This document shows, one piece after another, positions 12,156 through 22,720 of a stretch of 64,000 bases of DNA. Origin of the DNA: Toxorhynchites rutilus septentrionalis (taxonomy: Eukaryota; Arthropoda; Insecta; Diptera; Culicidae); the NCBI RefSeq assembly GCF_029784135.1, contig NC_073745.1, forward strand, positions 47,554,116 to 47,618,115, in the 5' to 3' direction. Every line of letters begins with the position of its first letter. The first letter of the stretch is position 1. A program made the translations under genes and the position numbers. Under the pieces are notes generated by a model, which did not search any database, was not told where the DNA came from, and worked only from the letters and a program-made list of their open reading frames with translations.

Positions 12156-12404
12156 GTTTACGCCAGTACTTCTGGCTATGCCGAATTTCACTTTCCGACG
12201 GAGAAAACGTTAACCGGACAGCGTATAATAAGGAAAATATATTCCGAATTTAAATTTGCAAAAGATAGTGAGACTTTACTCTACGAAGGTTTATTAACGA
12301 ATGAAGCTCTGTACATTACGTGCCCTATTTATATGATACACGCTCTAGTGAATTCTATTGTGGATGGTATCTTTGCTCAGGTTGTTCTAGAATGTTCGCT
12401 ATAA
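12156..12404 (+). other. 82-codon antisense open frame inside the LTR
   Basis: Read on the plus strand, opposite to the element, the LTR is open from its first complete codon (GTT at 12156) to TAA at 12402-12404. The composition looks protein-like (VYASTSGYAEFHFPTEKT near the start, LLYEGLLTNEALYITCPIY in the middle). The frame begins without an ATG. It stays open upstream for a few codons outside the LTR, so an ATG would have to come from an upstream exon or flank. In the 5' LTR copy the same frame is fused to an ATG-started frame from 15254. I recognise no family. It could be chance in a 249-base interval, or a captured host exon fragment. Confidence 0.4.
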
Positions 12405-12516
12405 ACAATAGACCTTATATTATAGCAATAGAATTTTTCTATCCCTGTCTGATACCTTTCTAGAAAAGTCAGTTTGTTCTCTGGTGAATTGTTATTGTTT
12501 GGACATCGCTTTTGAG

Positions 12517-12655
12517 GTAAGTTGATTGTTTGAAATAATACCTTTGATTTCCAATTTACTTTTCAGGTAATTGTGTACCATTTGGAGCTCTTGGACAAAA
12601 CTGAGGTAAGTAACAATTCATTTAAATAGCTAATCCTTATTGTTGTTTTTTTCAG
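12517..12655 (+). other. two intron-like segments antisense in the LTR
   Basis: On the plus strand, 12517-12566 runs from gtaagttgattg to acttttcag. 12606-12655 runs from gtaagtaacaa to tttttttcag, with a branch-point-like gctaatcc. Each is exactly 50 nt, with GTAAGT donors and pyrimidine-tract acceptors. They are separated by a 39-nt exon-like piece (12567-12605), so the frame VIVYHLELLDKTE|MSC stays open across both junctions. AATAAA follows at 12711-12716. The same structure is present in the 5' LTR copy at 23136-23274. This is what a gene's 3' end looks like, but no transcript is known to me. Confidence 0.5.
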
Positions 12656-12799
12656 ATGAGCTGTGTTTTGTGTTTAGTTTAGTGTTTTCAAGTGTAATTA
12701 TTTTGTTGTGAATAAAGTGTGAAAAATTAACTTGTGTTTTTTTTCTGATTTGAGTTCCGCCTTGGCTCGGGCCGGAACATTCCGCCCACTAAAATTGGA

Positions 12800-14380
12800 T
12801 CAATTTTCCTGTTGAAGTGGTAGCTTACTGAGATTGTGAACTGATTGAACGATTTCGCTGTCTCTCATCTTTAGCGTAACCAGTCGCGGCTTTCCATCTG
12901 GTGCGGGTTTCAGCTGCAGAACTCTTCCGAGTGCCCACTGCTGTGTGGGTAGTTTCTGCCGTCGAACGAGAACCAAATCACCTATTTGCAGATTGTTACT
13001 TGGTTGATGCCACTTATTTTTGCGTTGCAATTCGGGAAGGTATTCGCGACTCCAGCGATCCCAAAAGTGTTTCCGTAGCTCATGCAAATATTTGTAGCGT
13101 ACTTCGTAGCTTTTATCGGCTGTTGGGATGTACTCGCTATGATTGGGTGCTGTGAGTGGTCGTCCAATGATGAAGTGTGCGGGCGTCAATGGTTGCAGGT
13201 CATTTGGATCGCTCGATGCTAGTGATATGGGACGTGAGTTTAAAATGGCTTCGATGTCCGCTAACAATGTGCTGAATTCTTCGAACGTTAGTTTTGCGTT
13301 GCAGGTAATGATTTTTAGGTGTCGTTTCGCTGATTTTATCGCTGCCTCCCAAAGACCACCCATGTGTGGCGATGCTGGCGCGTTGAAATGCCATTGCGTA
13401 CCACCCATCGATAGATAGTTGGCGACCTGAGTGTTGTGTTCGTCCGAAGCTCTCCTTTTGTACCATTCTCGAATTTCTCTCGCAGCACCCACAAAGTTTG
13501 TTCCGTTGTCACTGTGGATGTGTCCACAGTGACCTCTGCGAGCGATGAATCGCCGAAGCGCAGCCAAGAAAGCTCTTGTAGATAAGCTGCTTACAGCTTC
13601 TAAGTGGACTGCTCGCGTCGTAAAGCATACAAAAACGCAGATGTAGCCTTTGGTTGTGGGTGAGCCAGGTCCACGTCTCTGAATCAGGGTGATGGGTCCA
13701 CCGTAGTCCAATCCGCATATGTAGAATGGCGGGGCAGCTTCCAGACGTTGTGGTGGGAGCTGACCCATTATTTGTTCCAGCATTCCCCGATTAGGATTAG
13801 CCTTGAAACAAGGAATGCATTTCCATACAACATTCCGTGCTGCTCTTCGTCCTTGTGGAATCCAAAAGCACCTTCGAATGCTTGCTAACAGTGCTTCCGG
13901 TCCAAGATGGTGATTGCTGAGATGTTCGTGCCGCAGGATCAGTTCGGTCAAAGTACTTTTTGCTGGCAAAAGTATTGGATGCTTACAGTCGTAATTGATG
14001 TTTGACCGTGCCAGCCTGCCGCCCACCCTGAGAAGGTTGCCATCTAGGAATGGAGTTAGCGGCCATAGTTTGCTGCTATTTGGAAGTGCTTTTCCAGCTG
14101 TTAATGCTGCAATTTCGCCTGGATAGTATTGATGCTGGACATGGCGAACAAGTATATCTCGCGCTGTGTGCAATTCAGTTGGCTGCAGTGGCCCGATTCT
14201 CCTGTCTGTTCGGTTTCGTTGGCAGTTGGTGCCGAAGCGAAGAATCCAGGCAGTTACTCGTATCAGCCGTATGTAGGAAGAGTACCGGCTGAGCATTCCG
14301 TCTAGCAATGAATTGAACTCGATGACGTGCGTTGAAGTCACTGCTGACTGTCTCCTTTCCTTGTCGATGAGGCGCTGCAC
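12800..14380 (-). pseudogene. BEL/Pao integrase, outer element
   Basis: The integrase inserts the cDNA into the genome. This 526-codon open frame is the C-terminal part of a gag-pol polyprotein, so its first Met is only where the frame reopens after a stop. It contains the zinc-binding HHCC region (HEHLSNHH ... CIPCF, about residues 151-192). The catalytic core has D225 (GLDYGGPI), D291 (HSDNGTNF) and E344 (GGLWEAAIKS), all intact. The C-terminal domain ends HNLSKLP. Upstream, 'L-stop-WSGPTW' shows that a TGA at about 14446 replaced a Trp codon and cut the polyprotein. The domain itself looks intact. As part of a deleted element with no gag or RT it has no expected route to expression. Confidence 0.9.
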
Positions 14381-14446
14381 TGTTGAGGGCAGATTGTCTG
14401 GCTGGAGTTCGATTGTGTCCTCGGGCCTCCAAGTAGGACCACTCCA

Positions 14447-14962
14447 TCATAAAGGAGTGCTCGCTAGTGACATAGGGGTGGCCCCACGGCTCAGTAGATC
14501 GGCCGGATTTTCGTCCGTGGGAATGTGTCTCCAGTTCACTGCGGATAATGTCGAGTTGATCTCTGCTACGCGGTTGGCCACAAATGTCTTCCATCTGGCT
14601 GGGTCTCCTGCTATCCACGCTAAAGTTGTCATGGAGTCACTCCAGGCTGTCGTCTGATGGATGGTCATTCGTAACGTTGACTTTACCGTTTTGATCAGTC
14701 GTGCTAGTAGCGTAGCTGCGCAGAGTTCTAACCTCGGAATTGTTGGGCGATTGATAGGTGTCACCTTTGATTTGGAGCAAAGCAGACGCGAGCTGACGTT
14801 GCCCACTTCGTCCACGGCTCTCAGGTATAACACTGCACCATATGCTGTCTCCGATGCGTCGCAGTATCCATGAAGGTACACCCGCCGTAGAGAATCGATG
14901 GATAGGCAGCGACGAGGAATTTTAATGTGCCATGTCTCTTGCAGATAAGGTAAGAACGCCAA
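14447..14962 (-). pseudogene. BEL/Pao RNase H region, outer element
   Basis: Continues the polyprotein upstream of integrase. Motifs are HGYCDASETAYGA, the IPRLELCAATLLA block, AWSDSMTTLAWI and the terminal ENPADLLSRG block, typical of BEL/Pao pol between RT and integrase. A frameshift near 14940-14960 separates it from the RT frame: the sequence passes from RWRSYLICKRHG in one frame to PYLQETWHIKIPR in this one. The region degrades the RNA strand of the RNA-DNA hybrid in a working element. Confidence 0.85.
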
Positions 14963-15349
14963 CGGACATTGTATAGTTCTGGTAATGGATCCGACCAGTC
15001 GATGTCGAGTTTCCAGAGCTCCTGCATGAAGGTTTTGGCAACGATTACAATAGGTCCAATCAGACCTAGCGGGTCGAATATTTTCGCGATAGTCGACAGC
15101 ACTTCACGTTTCATGTAGTGTGTTTGAGTTGCGTTGCAGTTTACGGAGAAAGAAAATAGATCTTCGCTGACGTGCCATCTCACTCCAAGAGTTTTCAGCG
15201 ATGCTTCTGGGGCGAAGTGATGCGTAGACAACGAAGCTCGTTCTACAACCGGGATGTCTTTGAGTACTGCAGGATCATTTGTCGCCCATTTTCGCATGGT
15301 AAAACCACCTCGTCTCAACAAATGTGTCATCCTGTCTACAGCGCCAAAT
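14940..15349 (-). pseudogene. BEL/Pao RT C-terminal fragment, outer element
   Basis: Only the thumb/connection end of reverse transcriptase is present. It reads LLRRGGFTMRKWATND at about 15280-15330, then KTLGVRWH and IFDPLGLIGPIVIVAK. The YVDD catalytic block that lies about 25 residues further upstream in the family is absent. The LTR begins right there at 15350, so the deletion joined RT codons to the LTR. The first codons (TLLRRGGF...) run straight up to 'agcgccaaa'. The piece cannot make an active polymerase. Confidence 0.88.
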
Positions 15350-15565
15350 GTTTACGCCAGTACTTCTGGCTATGCCGAATTTCACTTTCCGACGGAGAAA
15401 ACGTTAACCGGACAGCGTATAATAAGGAAATTATATTCCGAATTTAAATTTGCAAAAGATAGTGAGACTTTACTCTACGAAGGTTTATTAACGAATGAAG
15501 CTCTGTACATTACGTGCCCTATTTATATGATACACGCTCTAGTGAATTCTATTGTGGATGGTATC
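15350..15565 (-). repeat. 5' LTR of outer BEL, inner part
   Basis: Matches 12155-12365 with one substitution and ends in GTATC. The nested BEL element begins at the next base. The rest of this LTR resumes at 22986. Confidence 0.92.
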
Positions 15566-15830
15566 TGTACAATCTTCGATAAATAGGTCACTGGATTACG
15601 GTTATAGTCTGATCGTTACGAGGGTTTTATTGGAACTGATCTAAATTAACTGAGTGCGGGCCCTAGTCATCTGAGTCGGGCCTTACTGTAGAAAACTACT
15701 GCTACTACTATTCCTTATCATAGTAGATAGTTTAAGTGAGAGTGAGTTCCTCCGCTCTCGCCATCATCAGTAAAGCTGATGATCGGTGCAGAGTGGGTTC
15801 GGTGGTAGAAAGCTTTCCTAATATTATACA
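15566..15830 (-). repeat. 3' LTR of nested BEL
   Basis: Identical to 22721-22985 as read. Just inside it (15831-15850) the minus strand reads CAAGGCGGCCGGTGA, a purine-rich segment in the position of the polypurine tract. Confidence 0.93.
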
Positions 15831-16644
15831 TCACCGGCCGCCTTGAAATACGCGGGATTTCAATACAGGTAATTGTTAATCTAGCTTCTAACCTTTTCAT
15901 AACTATGAGTGTAATTCATTGTTCTCTTATAATAATGCAAGAAGACGTTTTTTTTTTACTCAATGGAACGATGTGTTCGTGTGAGGCTTGATGACCATCC
16001 TTCCGTGATTCATCCAATGTGTCGCGGTGTGTAATCCTTGGTGTGACAGATGGTTTGGTTACAATGAGAAGCCCCTCTTCGTATGTGCTTCCCTGGTTCC
16101 TGGTGTAATGAGTATTTCTGGAACAAATGAGAGACATTTTTTTTAAAAATATTTTACAAAGCATTAATGACTTCCCTGCTGCGGAGGCTTGCGCGCCTCC
16201 GCGAGCGCTCCTGCGCCGATGATGACGCGTTCATCGCCCTGGGCGTGAACGTAACAGTGGATTGGTATATGATTTCTTCATTATCGTGTTGGACATAATT
16301 CGGACCGATACTGATGAGTAGTGATTCCGGATGATGAGCATGTGCAGCTTGAACATAACAGCACATATAAGTACTGGACTCCGTAATGTGGCCACCACCA
16401 CGAAGTCGGATAGCATCCGGGTAACAAACAAGGCAGTGAGTCATTCATCTTCGCATCCAACATTATGGGTCCTTGGATTTCAGCATCTTTGGGCAGGCCA
16501 GAGGCCTCCCTCCAGGAAGTAACGGCTATGGGGGATGAAACATTCCATGAGTTTTTTGATCATTTAGTAAATAATAACGACTTAACTGGTACGCGGGAAC
16601 CAGCTGGTTCCCGCTGGTGCTCTCCGCACCTCCGCTGGGGGAAA
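15831..16644 (-). other. 3' non-coding region of nested BEL
   Basis: Lies between the integrase stop and the 3' LTR. Minus-strand frames of 60-96 codons exist (for example 16154-16444), but none shows a signal peptide, a transmembrane span or an env-like motif. I see no third gene. Confidence 0.6.
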
Positions 16645-18210
16645 CTATTTGTTGTTGTGTGATACTCCTTCGTTGTCCTCGATGGGTAGAATGCAAATCT
16701 TTGAAATGGCTCTGGTGAATGTACTGTCCTTGGTCCTCACTGTGACAACCCGAACATTGCCGTCCGCACCTGGGTGAACCTGCGTGATGCGACCAAGCAC
16801 CCATTTCAAAGGAGGAAGATTATCTTCTTTTATTAAAACCATCATTCCCACGGCCAGATTTTTCCGATGTCTGGTCCATTTCGTCCTATTTTGTAGATTC
16901 GCCAAATACTCGGTTGACCATTTGGACCAAATTCGGTGCACGAACAACTGCGCACGTCTCCACCGGGACAGATGATGCTCTTGGACGTCTTCAGCCATCG
17001 GTTCTGGTACCGCCATAAGTGACCGCTGGATCAGAAAATGTCCCGGTGTTAGAACATCCAAATCGCTGGGGTCGTTGCTGACTGGAGTTAGGGGTCTGGA
17101 ATTGAGACATGCTTCTATCTGTGCTAACACAGTATGAAGCTCATCTGGTGTAACAATATTAATTCCAATGGTTTTTTTTAAATGCTGTTTCATGGATTTT
17201 ACTGCGGCCTCCCATAAACCGCCAAAATTTGGCGACCTTGCCGGTATAAATCTAAACTCGATTCCCGAATCTGCAGCTGTAGACGCTAAAGATTGCTGGG
17301 TTTGTTGCGACACAAACAGTTTGCGAAGTTCGTCCAATTCGCGTCTCGCCCCAACGAAATTCGTTGCATTATCGCAAAAGACAACCGCTGGTTTTCCTCG
17401 CCTGGCGACAAATCGTTTAAAAGCTGCAATAAAGGCTGCTGTGGTAAGATCCGCAACCATTTCGATATGTACCGCTTTTGTCACCAGACATACGAAGATA
17501 GCGGCGAAGTATTTGACTGCTACTCTTTTGCGGAGAGGGTAGTTTATGATAAATGGACCGCAATAGTCGACACCCACATGAATGAACGGGGGTGCAGGAG
17601 TTACTCGTAGCTTAGGTAAATGAGCCATTAATTGTTCTTGAATGCGAGGTTTCGTCCGGAAGCAAGTTATGCATCTGTGAATTATTCTTCGTGCAAGGCT
17701 TCTGATGCTCAAAGGCCTGTATCGTTCACGGATATTAGCGATGAGTAAGCTTTGACCAGCATGCAGTAGTTTAATGTGATAATGAAGTACCAAAAGCGTG
17801 GTAAACGGATGATCCTTGTCTAATATGATTGGATGTTTACGGCTCATCGTAATTGAAGCGTTTTCGAGCCGGCCGCCAACGCGGATTACGCCGTCCACGA
17901 GTATTGGACATAATGAATTGATTCGGGATGTGACCTTCACTTGTCCTTTCCGTTGCAGATCCTCTAACTCCGTTGCAAAACAATCACGTTGAGCGAGCTT
18001 CACTAGTTGTGTTAATGCTGCATTTCTTTCTGAGCATGTCAGGAAACCTGTCCTTCGATGAGTGGTGCCGAGTTGCTCGGAGTTATGTTTGAATCTGAGC
18101 AACCAGGCGACTAGTCTAACAAGGCTGTTCAAGGAGGATTTGAAAGAAAAAATGTCACTAATCGGACAAACATGTGTTACCGCCGAAACCACCGATTTTT
18201 CTTCCAACAA
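16645..18210 (-). pseudogene. BEL/Pao integrase, nested element
   Basis: 521 codons from the first Met after the TAA at 18303; the polyprotein frame actually extends upstream of this Met. The zinc-binding region has H143, H150, C180 and C183 (LHYHIKLLHAG ... CITCF). The catalytic core has D215 (VGVDYCGPF), D280 (VFCDNATNF) and E333 (FGGLWEAAVKS), all intact. A basic C-terminal domain ends at KICILPIEDNEG. The domain is complete and would be catalytically plausible if the polyprotein were translated. Confidence 0.92.
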
Positions 18211-18495
18211 CGAATTGTCAAGTTCAGCTGCCAGGACCTCCGTTGTTTCTGGCCAGTGATTCCTCTGCTTTCGTATCCATGATGGGCCATGCCACCATAG
18301 TTAGTTATCGATCAGTTGCGCTGCTGCGATACCACGCGACACCAAGTCTGCGGGGTTTTCTGTAGTCGGAACATGACTCCATCCTCCATCCTTGGTCAGA
18401 TGTTGGATTTTGGATACCCTATTCGCTACGAATGCTTGCCATCTCGATGGGATCGATGACAACCAATAGCGAACAATCATTGAATCTGTCCAAAA
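18211..18495 (-). pseudogene. BEL/Pao RNase H end, nested element
   Basis: In the frame after the T9 shift the minus strand reads TDSMIVRYWLSSIPSRWQAF, then VANRVSKIQ and ENPADLVSRGIAAAQL, the conserved end of BEL RNase H. It then meets a TAA stop at about 18301-18303 (IDN-stop-LWWHGPSW), and the same frame continues into integrase. This bridges the RT and integrase ORFs and shows that they were one reading frame. Confidence 0.85.
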
Positions 18496-19765
18496 AAAAA
18501 GGTCTAGCAGATATCCGGATGCTCTTCGACACTATCTCGTACAGATGAGCAAGAAGTAATGCCGAGGAGAGTTCTAGTCGTGGAATCGTCTGTGATCTCT
18601 TCTTTCTTTTCTGGTCATCAAGCGGTGCAACTTTTGACTTCGCAGCTAGCAGGTTCGAAGTGATTTGTCCGTCGATGTGAGTACATCGAACGTAGATGCA
18701 GGCTCCATATGCCTTGATGGATGCATCACAAAATCCGTGGAGCTCAACGGACAGACATGTTTTGGAAAATGCTAACCATCGGGGAATCCTCAAATTTTCT
18801 AACCCAATTAAACTGTGGCGATATTTTTGCCACTGAGATTGTAGATCGCTACTAAGTGGATCGTCCCAAGAAAGCTTCTGCTTCCAGAGGTCTTGGACGA
18901 AGATTTTGGCTGCGATTATTATTGGACTAATTAATCCGATTCGATCGAAAATTCGAGCCAAATCAGAGAGGACAGTCCTTTTGTAAACTTCTGTACGATT
19001 CCACAAGGGAACCTTGAATTTAAAGCAGTCCAATCTGGGCTCCCAGACTAATCCCAGTGTTTTGATAACGGTACTAGCACTTTCTAAGTCGACGGATGAC
19101 CGATCGTCTCTCATATCATGAGGAATATGATCGAGTATTGTTGAGTTATTCGAACTCCACTTTCGTAATGTAATGCCACCATTTTTCAAAAGTCGTGTTA
19201 GCTCGTGGTATAATTTAACACCATCTTCCGTGGTGTCGACGCCAGACATCAAATCGTCTACATAAAAGTCACTTGCGAGAACAACTGCGGCATCCGGAAA
19301 CTTCGCGCCATCGAGTTCCGCGAGCCGCTTCAGACATTTCGTTGCCAGGTACGGGGCGGATGCTGTACCATATGTCACGGTGCACAATTCGAACACGCGA
19401 ATTGGTTCGTTCGGATGATTCCTCCAAAATATACGTTGCAATCGTCTATCATGTTGTTGAACTTCAACCATGCGATACATTTTTTCAATGTCCGCAATCA
19501 AAGCATACCGATGAAACCTGAACCGAAGAATGAGCGAAATCAAATCATCTTGTACAGTGGGTCCAACCATTAAAGCATCATTGAGAGATACTCCGGTTGA
19601 ACTAGGACACGAAGCGTCAAATACAACGCGTAATTTCGTTGTGGTGCTTTCAGGTTTAATAATACAATGATGTGGAATAAAGTACTGCTGAGAAGTTTCA
19701 TCATCTGTAACTACCTCTCTCATATGTCCAAGACGATGATACTCCTCGATGAAGTTAATATACAT
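18419..19765 (-). pseudogene. BEL/Pao reverse transcriptase, nested element
   Basis: The frame resumes one base out of phase after an A8 run (about 19862-19869 on the window). In register it reads KQLGDSKSIALKRFLALE before the first Met shown here. RT motifs: TTTKLRVVFDAS (about residues 41-52), ADIEKMYR (91-98), TYGTASAPYLA (131-141) and the catalytic FYVDD (167-171). These are followed by the RNase H start (HGFCDASIKAYGA, IPRLELSSALLLAHL). Near 18490 a second shift in a T9 run changes RPFFWTDSM to RPFFLDRFN and ends the frame at 18419. RT copies the genomic RNA into DNA. All catalytic residues are present; only the frame is broken. Confidence 0.9.
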
Positions 19766-19874
19766 GGTTTTGATCTCTGCATTGGCTGAAAGCCGTTTCT
19801 CGAGTGCTAGGAAACGCTTCAGCGCAATTGATTTTGAATCTCCAAGCTGCTTAATTTTAAAGCCTTTTTTTTGG

Positions 19875-22055
19875 TTATGTGACTATAAATCTTCCACTAG
19901 AGTCACGAAGAGTAGTTCGATCAAATGTAGCTTCACATATCGATTCTTCGATGGAGTGTGTGCTTTTCGAGCGACACGATTCCAGCTCCCAAAAGCGTGT
20001 TAATATTTCATCAATTCGTTCGATGGTATGGTTTGCGATGACTGATCTAGAATGAATATGTTCTTCTGGTGTTCGTCCACAGACTATCCAGCCAAATTCA
20101 GTCTTCCGGATAGTGAGATTGCTTCCCTTCAATTTCATTTGTTCGTCCTTCAGCAGATCGAAAAATAGACCGGCACCAAGTATTACATCAACGGCGCCAG
20201 GTTCATTAAAATGTGGATCGGCAAGGTCTATTTCTTGAGGTATATTCAAGCTGTCGGTGCGAATCTTTGATGCTGGCAGATCCACCGTAACTTGTGGAAG
20301 AACATAAAACATTTCTTGCATTGAGAAGTTCGAAATTCTAGATTTTACAAGTGCGATGACAGATTGGTTGCATGCTTTTGTAGACTGTCCAATCCCACTC
20401 ACGGTAATGAGTTCCCGAGAGCGTTTGAATTTGAGCTTTTGTGACAAGTTCTCAGACATAAAACACATCTGAGAGCCGCTATCGAGCAAGGCTCTAGCGT
20501 GTGTATTATTTCCAAATTGGTCTTCAAGCACCACGACTGCGGTTGCAAGTAGAACCGATCGTGATGACTTGGTTTCGTTAGCAAAGAGGGCAATGTTATG
20601 ACTTACAGGAGTGTCTCTGGGAGGTGGCGTCTGTCTGTGCGTGCTTTGAGAAACAATGGGTAAGGAAGTGCTGGTGGATCGATTGGTTGAATGTTGAAAA
20701 ACGTTGGTGTTCTGTGGTTGATTATGACTTTGCACATTCGGTGATGTATGGAACGGTTGCTGGTGACGTGGATTCATCTGAAGTCGTCTCATCGGTTGTG
20801 CTGGTTGAGCTGGTGGGCTTTGATGTGTTGCTAAGTGCAGCAGAGTATGGTGTTGCTGTCCGCAGATGCGACAGGAACCTCGTGAACATTCTCTGGACAT
20901 GTGTCCTCTGGAAAGACAATTGAAGCATAATTGATTCGCCTTTACGACATTTCTCCTCTCTTCCACCTTCATAGTCGTAAACTTCTTGCATTGGAATGTT
21001 CGATGTTGTGTGTCTCCACAGAATGAACAAGCTGTCTGAACACCAGCGTGGCTGATAATGTTGCGTAGCGGTTTTTTGGTTTCTGATGACTGTATGTATC
21101 TCGAACCAAGAGACTGAAGAACGATGCAATGGTTTTTTAGAAACTCTAGCAACTTCTTGAACTCAGGAACATCTCGAGATCGATGCTCTGTTTCCCACAT
21201 TCGCAATGTTGATGAGTCTAGCTTACTCGTTAACATGTGGCCTAAAATCGTACCCCAATTCGTAGTGGATTCTCCAAGTTTATCCAACATTTGCAAGTGT
21301 TTGTCAAATTCACTGACCACATAGTTCAAATTTTCGAAACCTTCCTTTTTGATGGGGTTGATAGCAAACAAGGCGTCCAAGTGGGATTTCACCAGTAATT
21401 TTTTATTTTCATAACGAGATTCCAACGAATTCCACGCTATCGAAAAATTAGCCGCGGTTAATTCGATCGATCCGATTTCCTGGAATGCCTCCGCTGTTAA
21501 CGACGTACGTAAATACGTAAATTTATCAATGTCAGAAAGTTGGCTATTGTCAATGATAAGATTACGGAAAGTATCCCTGAATGATAACCAATCTCGCAAA
21601 TTTCCACTGAATGTTGGAAGTTTTAACTCTGGCAGCTTGACTCGCACTGCCGGAGCTGAAAACTGTTGAACAGGCGTTGATAAAAGAACTGTAGATGAAC
21701 TAGATCCCGCTGGGGATTGAAAAGCTTGCATGGATTGTTTCAGAGAGAAGTATTCATTAATGAAACTCTTGAGGATTATTTCATTTTCCTTTTCTCGTCG
21801 TCGATCATGAGCTTCTACGGTTTCATCAACTTCCTGATACTCATCATCACCATCGATGTCTTCCAGAAGAAGTTCAATTTCTGCCCTAGTACTGCAGAAA
21901 GAATCGTAGATCTCATCCAATTTGGTCAACCTAGCCTCCAGTTGGGGCTTGTCTCGACCTTCATGATAATTTCGCACAAACTCCTTTATTGTATCCACCA
22001 CATGTCTCAGTTGTCGCTCCTTTTTCTGGAGCATTCGGAGATCCTTATTCGTCAT
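19875..22055 (-). pseudogene. BEL/Pao gag-protease, nested element
   Basis: 726 codons from MTNKDLRMLQKKERQLRHVV, a typical BEL gag start with a charged coiled-coil N-terminus (about residues 1-110). Then comes the retroviral-gag-like domain (LPTFSGNLRDWLSFRDTF, about 145-290). Three zinc knuckles follow at about 343-356 (CSFC...H...C), 377-390 (CFNC...H...C) and 395-407 (CRIC...HH). The aspartic protease has D525-S-G in ARALLDSGSQMCF. Gag packages the RNA and forms the particle; protease cuts the polyprotein. The frame ends early at TAA in GRFIVT-stop-PK, where relatives continue TLPK, so a TTA Leu codon became a stop. This splits one ancestral gag-pol ORF. Confidence 0.9.
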
Positions 22056-22694
22056 TATGAATAACCATACAATTGATTTTTATTGTAATCGACGAAAATG
22101 CGCGCAAAGGATCAACAACCAACAATCGAATCGAAATAAATATGATGAGTACAATATAATTCAACCAATGGACATCAATAACCTTCCCAATAAATTAAAT
22201 AGACATACAATATCGATATCTATAATTTTATTTAATTAATTTTGGAGCCTGTTCCAATTGTATTTGTTCTACAATGGCGGACTCTTTGTCGACGCTTTAT
22301 TGTTTCACACAATAGATGTAACTGAAGGGCTTTGTTTCTATTGTGATATTGTTATAAAATTGCGGACTCTTTGTCAACGCCGTATTGTTCAACACAATGG
22401 AGATGATTAGAATGGCCGACGCCTGACCATGCATTCAGAACGCCACCTCAGACAAACCTGACCCTCTTGCAACTTATCTGAATAGTCCAACAGCGAAAAT
22501 CCTGACGCGAATGACTTCTCACGTCCGATATCCAGGGTATTGCAGCAGACCTCCGCTCGCTGATATGTGTCTTCCGTCAGGTATATGGACTCGTCGCGTT
22601 TCTTGGAACCTTATGTCGGTAACGCCGTATATGCAAGCACTTTGAGTTTCTCACGACACTTAACGTAGATTCACGCTTACTAAGTCTCTTCGAA
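22056..22694 (-). other. leader of nested BEL
   Basis: Untranslated leader between the primer-binding site and the gag ATG at 22055. Two related short blocks containing 'tgcggactctttgtcaacgc' and 'ggcggactctttgtcgacgc' lie near 22275 and 22360. They form a small direct repeat that could belong to an RNA packaging region. No ORF of note. Confidence 0.6.
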
Positions 22695-22712
22695 ATCCGG
22701 TTCGAAGGACCA
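22695..22712 (-). promoter_or_regulatory. primer-binding site, tRNA-Tyr type
   Basis: Eight bases inside the 5' LTR the minus strand reads TGGTCCTTCGAACCGGAT. This is complementary to the 3' end of eukaryotic tRNA-Tyr (ending CCGGCTCGAAGGACCA) with one mismatch. This tRNA would prime minus-strand cDNA synthesis. The assignment comes from my knowledge of the tRNA-Tyr acceptor and T-arm, not from a search. Confidence 0.75.
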
Positions 22713-22720
22713 AACAAAAA

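Larger units (their letters stand above)
12155..12779 (-). repeat. 3' LTR of outer BEL element (625 bp)
   Basis: On the minus strand it runs from TGTTCCGGCCCGAGCC (12779) to GGCGTAAACA (12155), so it has the TG...CA ends expected of an LTR. It abuts a G-rich stretch (GTGGGCGGAA) after the integrase stop, which can act as polypurine tract. On the opposite strand it carries intron-like and open-frame structure, described separately. Confidence 0.88.

Noticed and set aside
15254..15586. 110-codon plus-strand frame as a gene
   Set aside because: It is a chance fusion of RT antisense sequence with the LTR antisense frame and ends inside the nested LTR. Only the LTR part (12156-12404 equivalent) is worth notice.
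16154..16444. env-like third ORF in the nested BEL
   Set aside because: No signal peptide, transmembrane span or cysteine pattern; overlapping frames of similar length exist. Treated as 3' non-coding.
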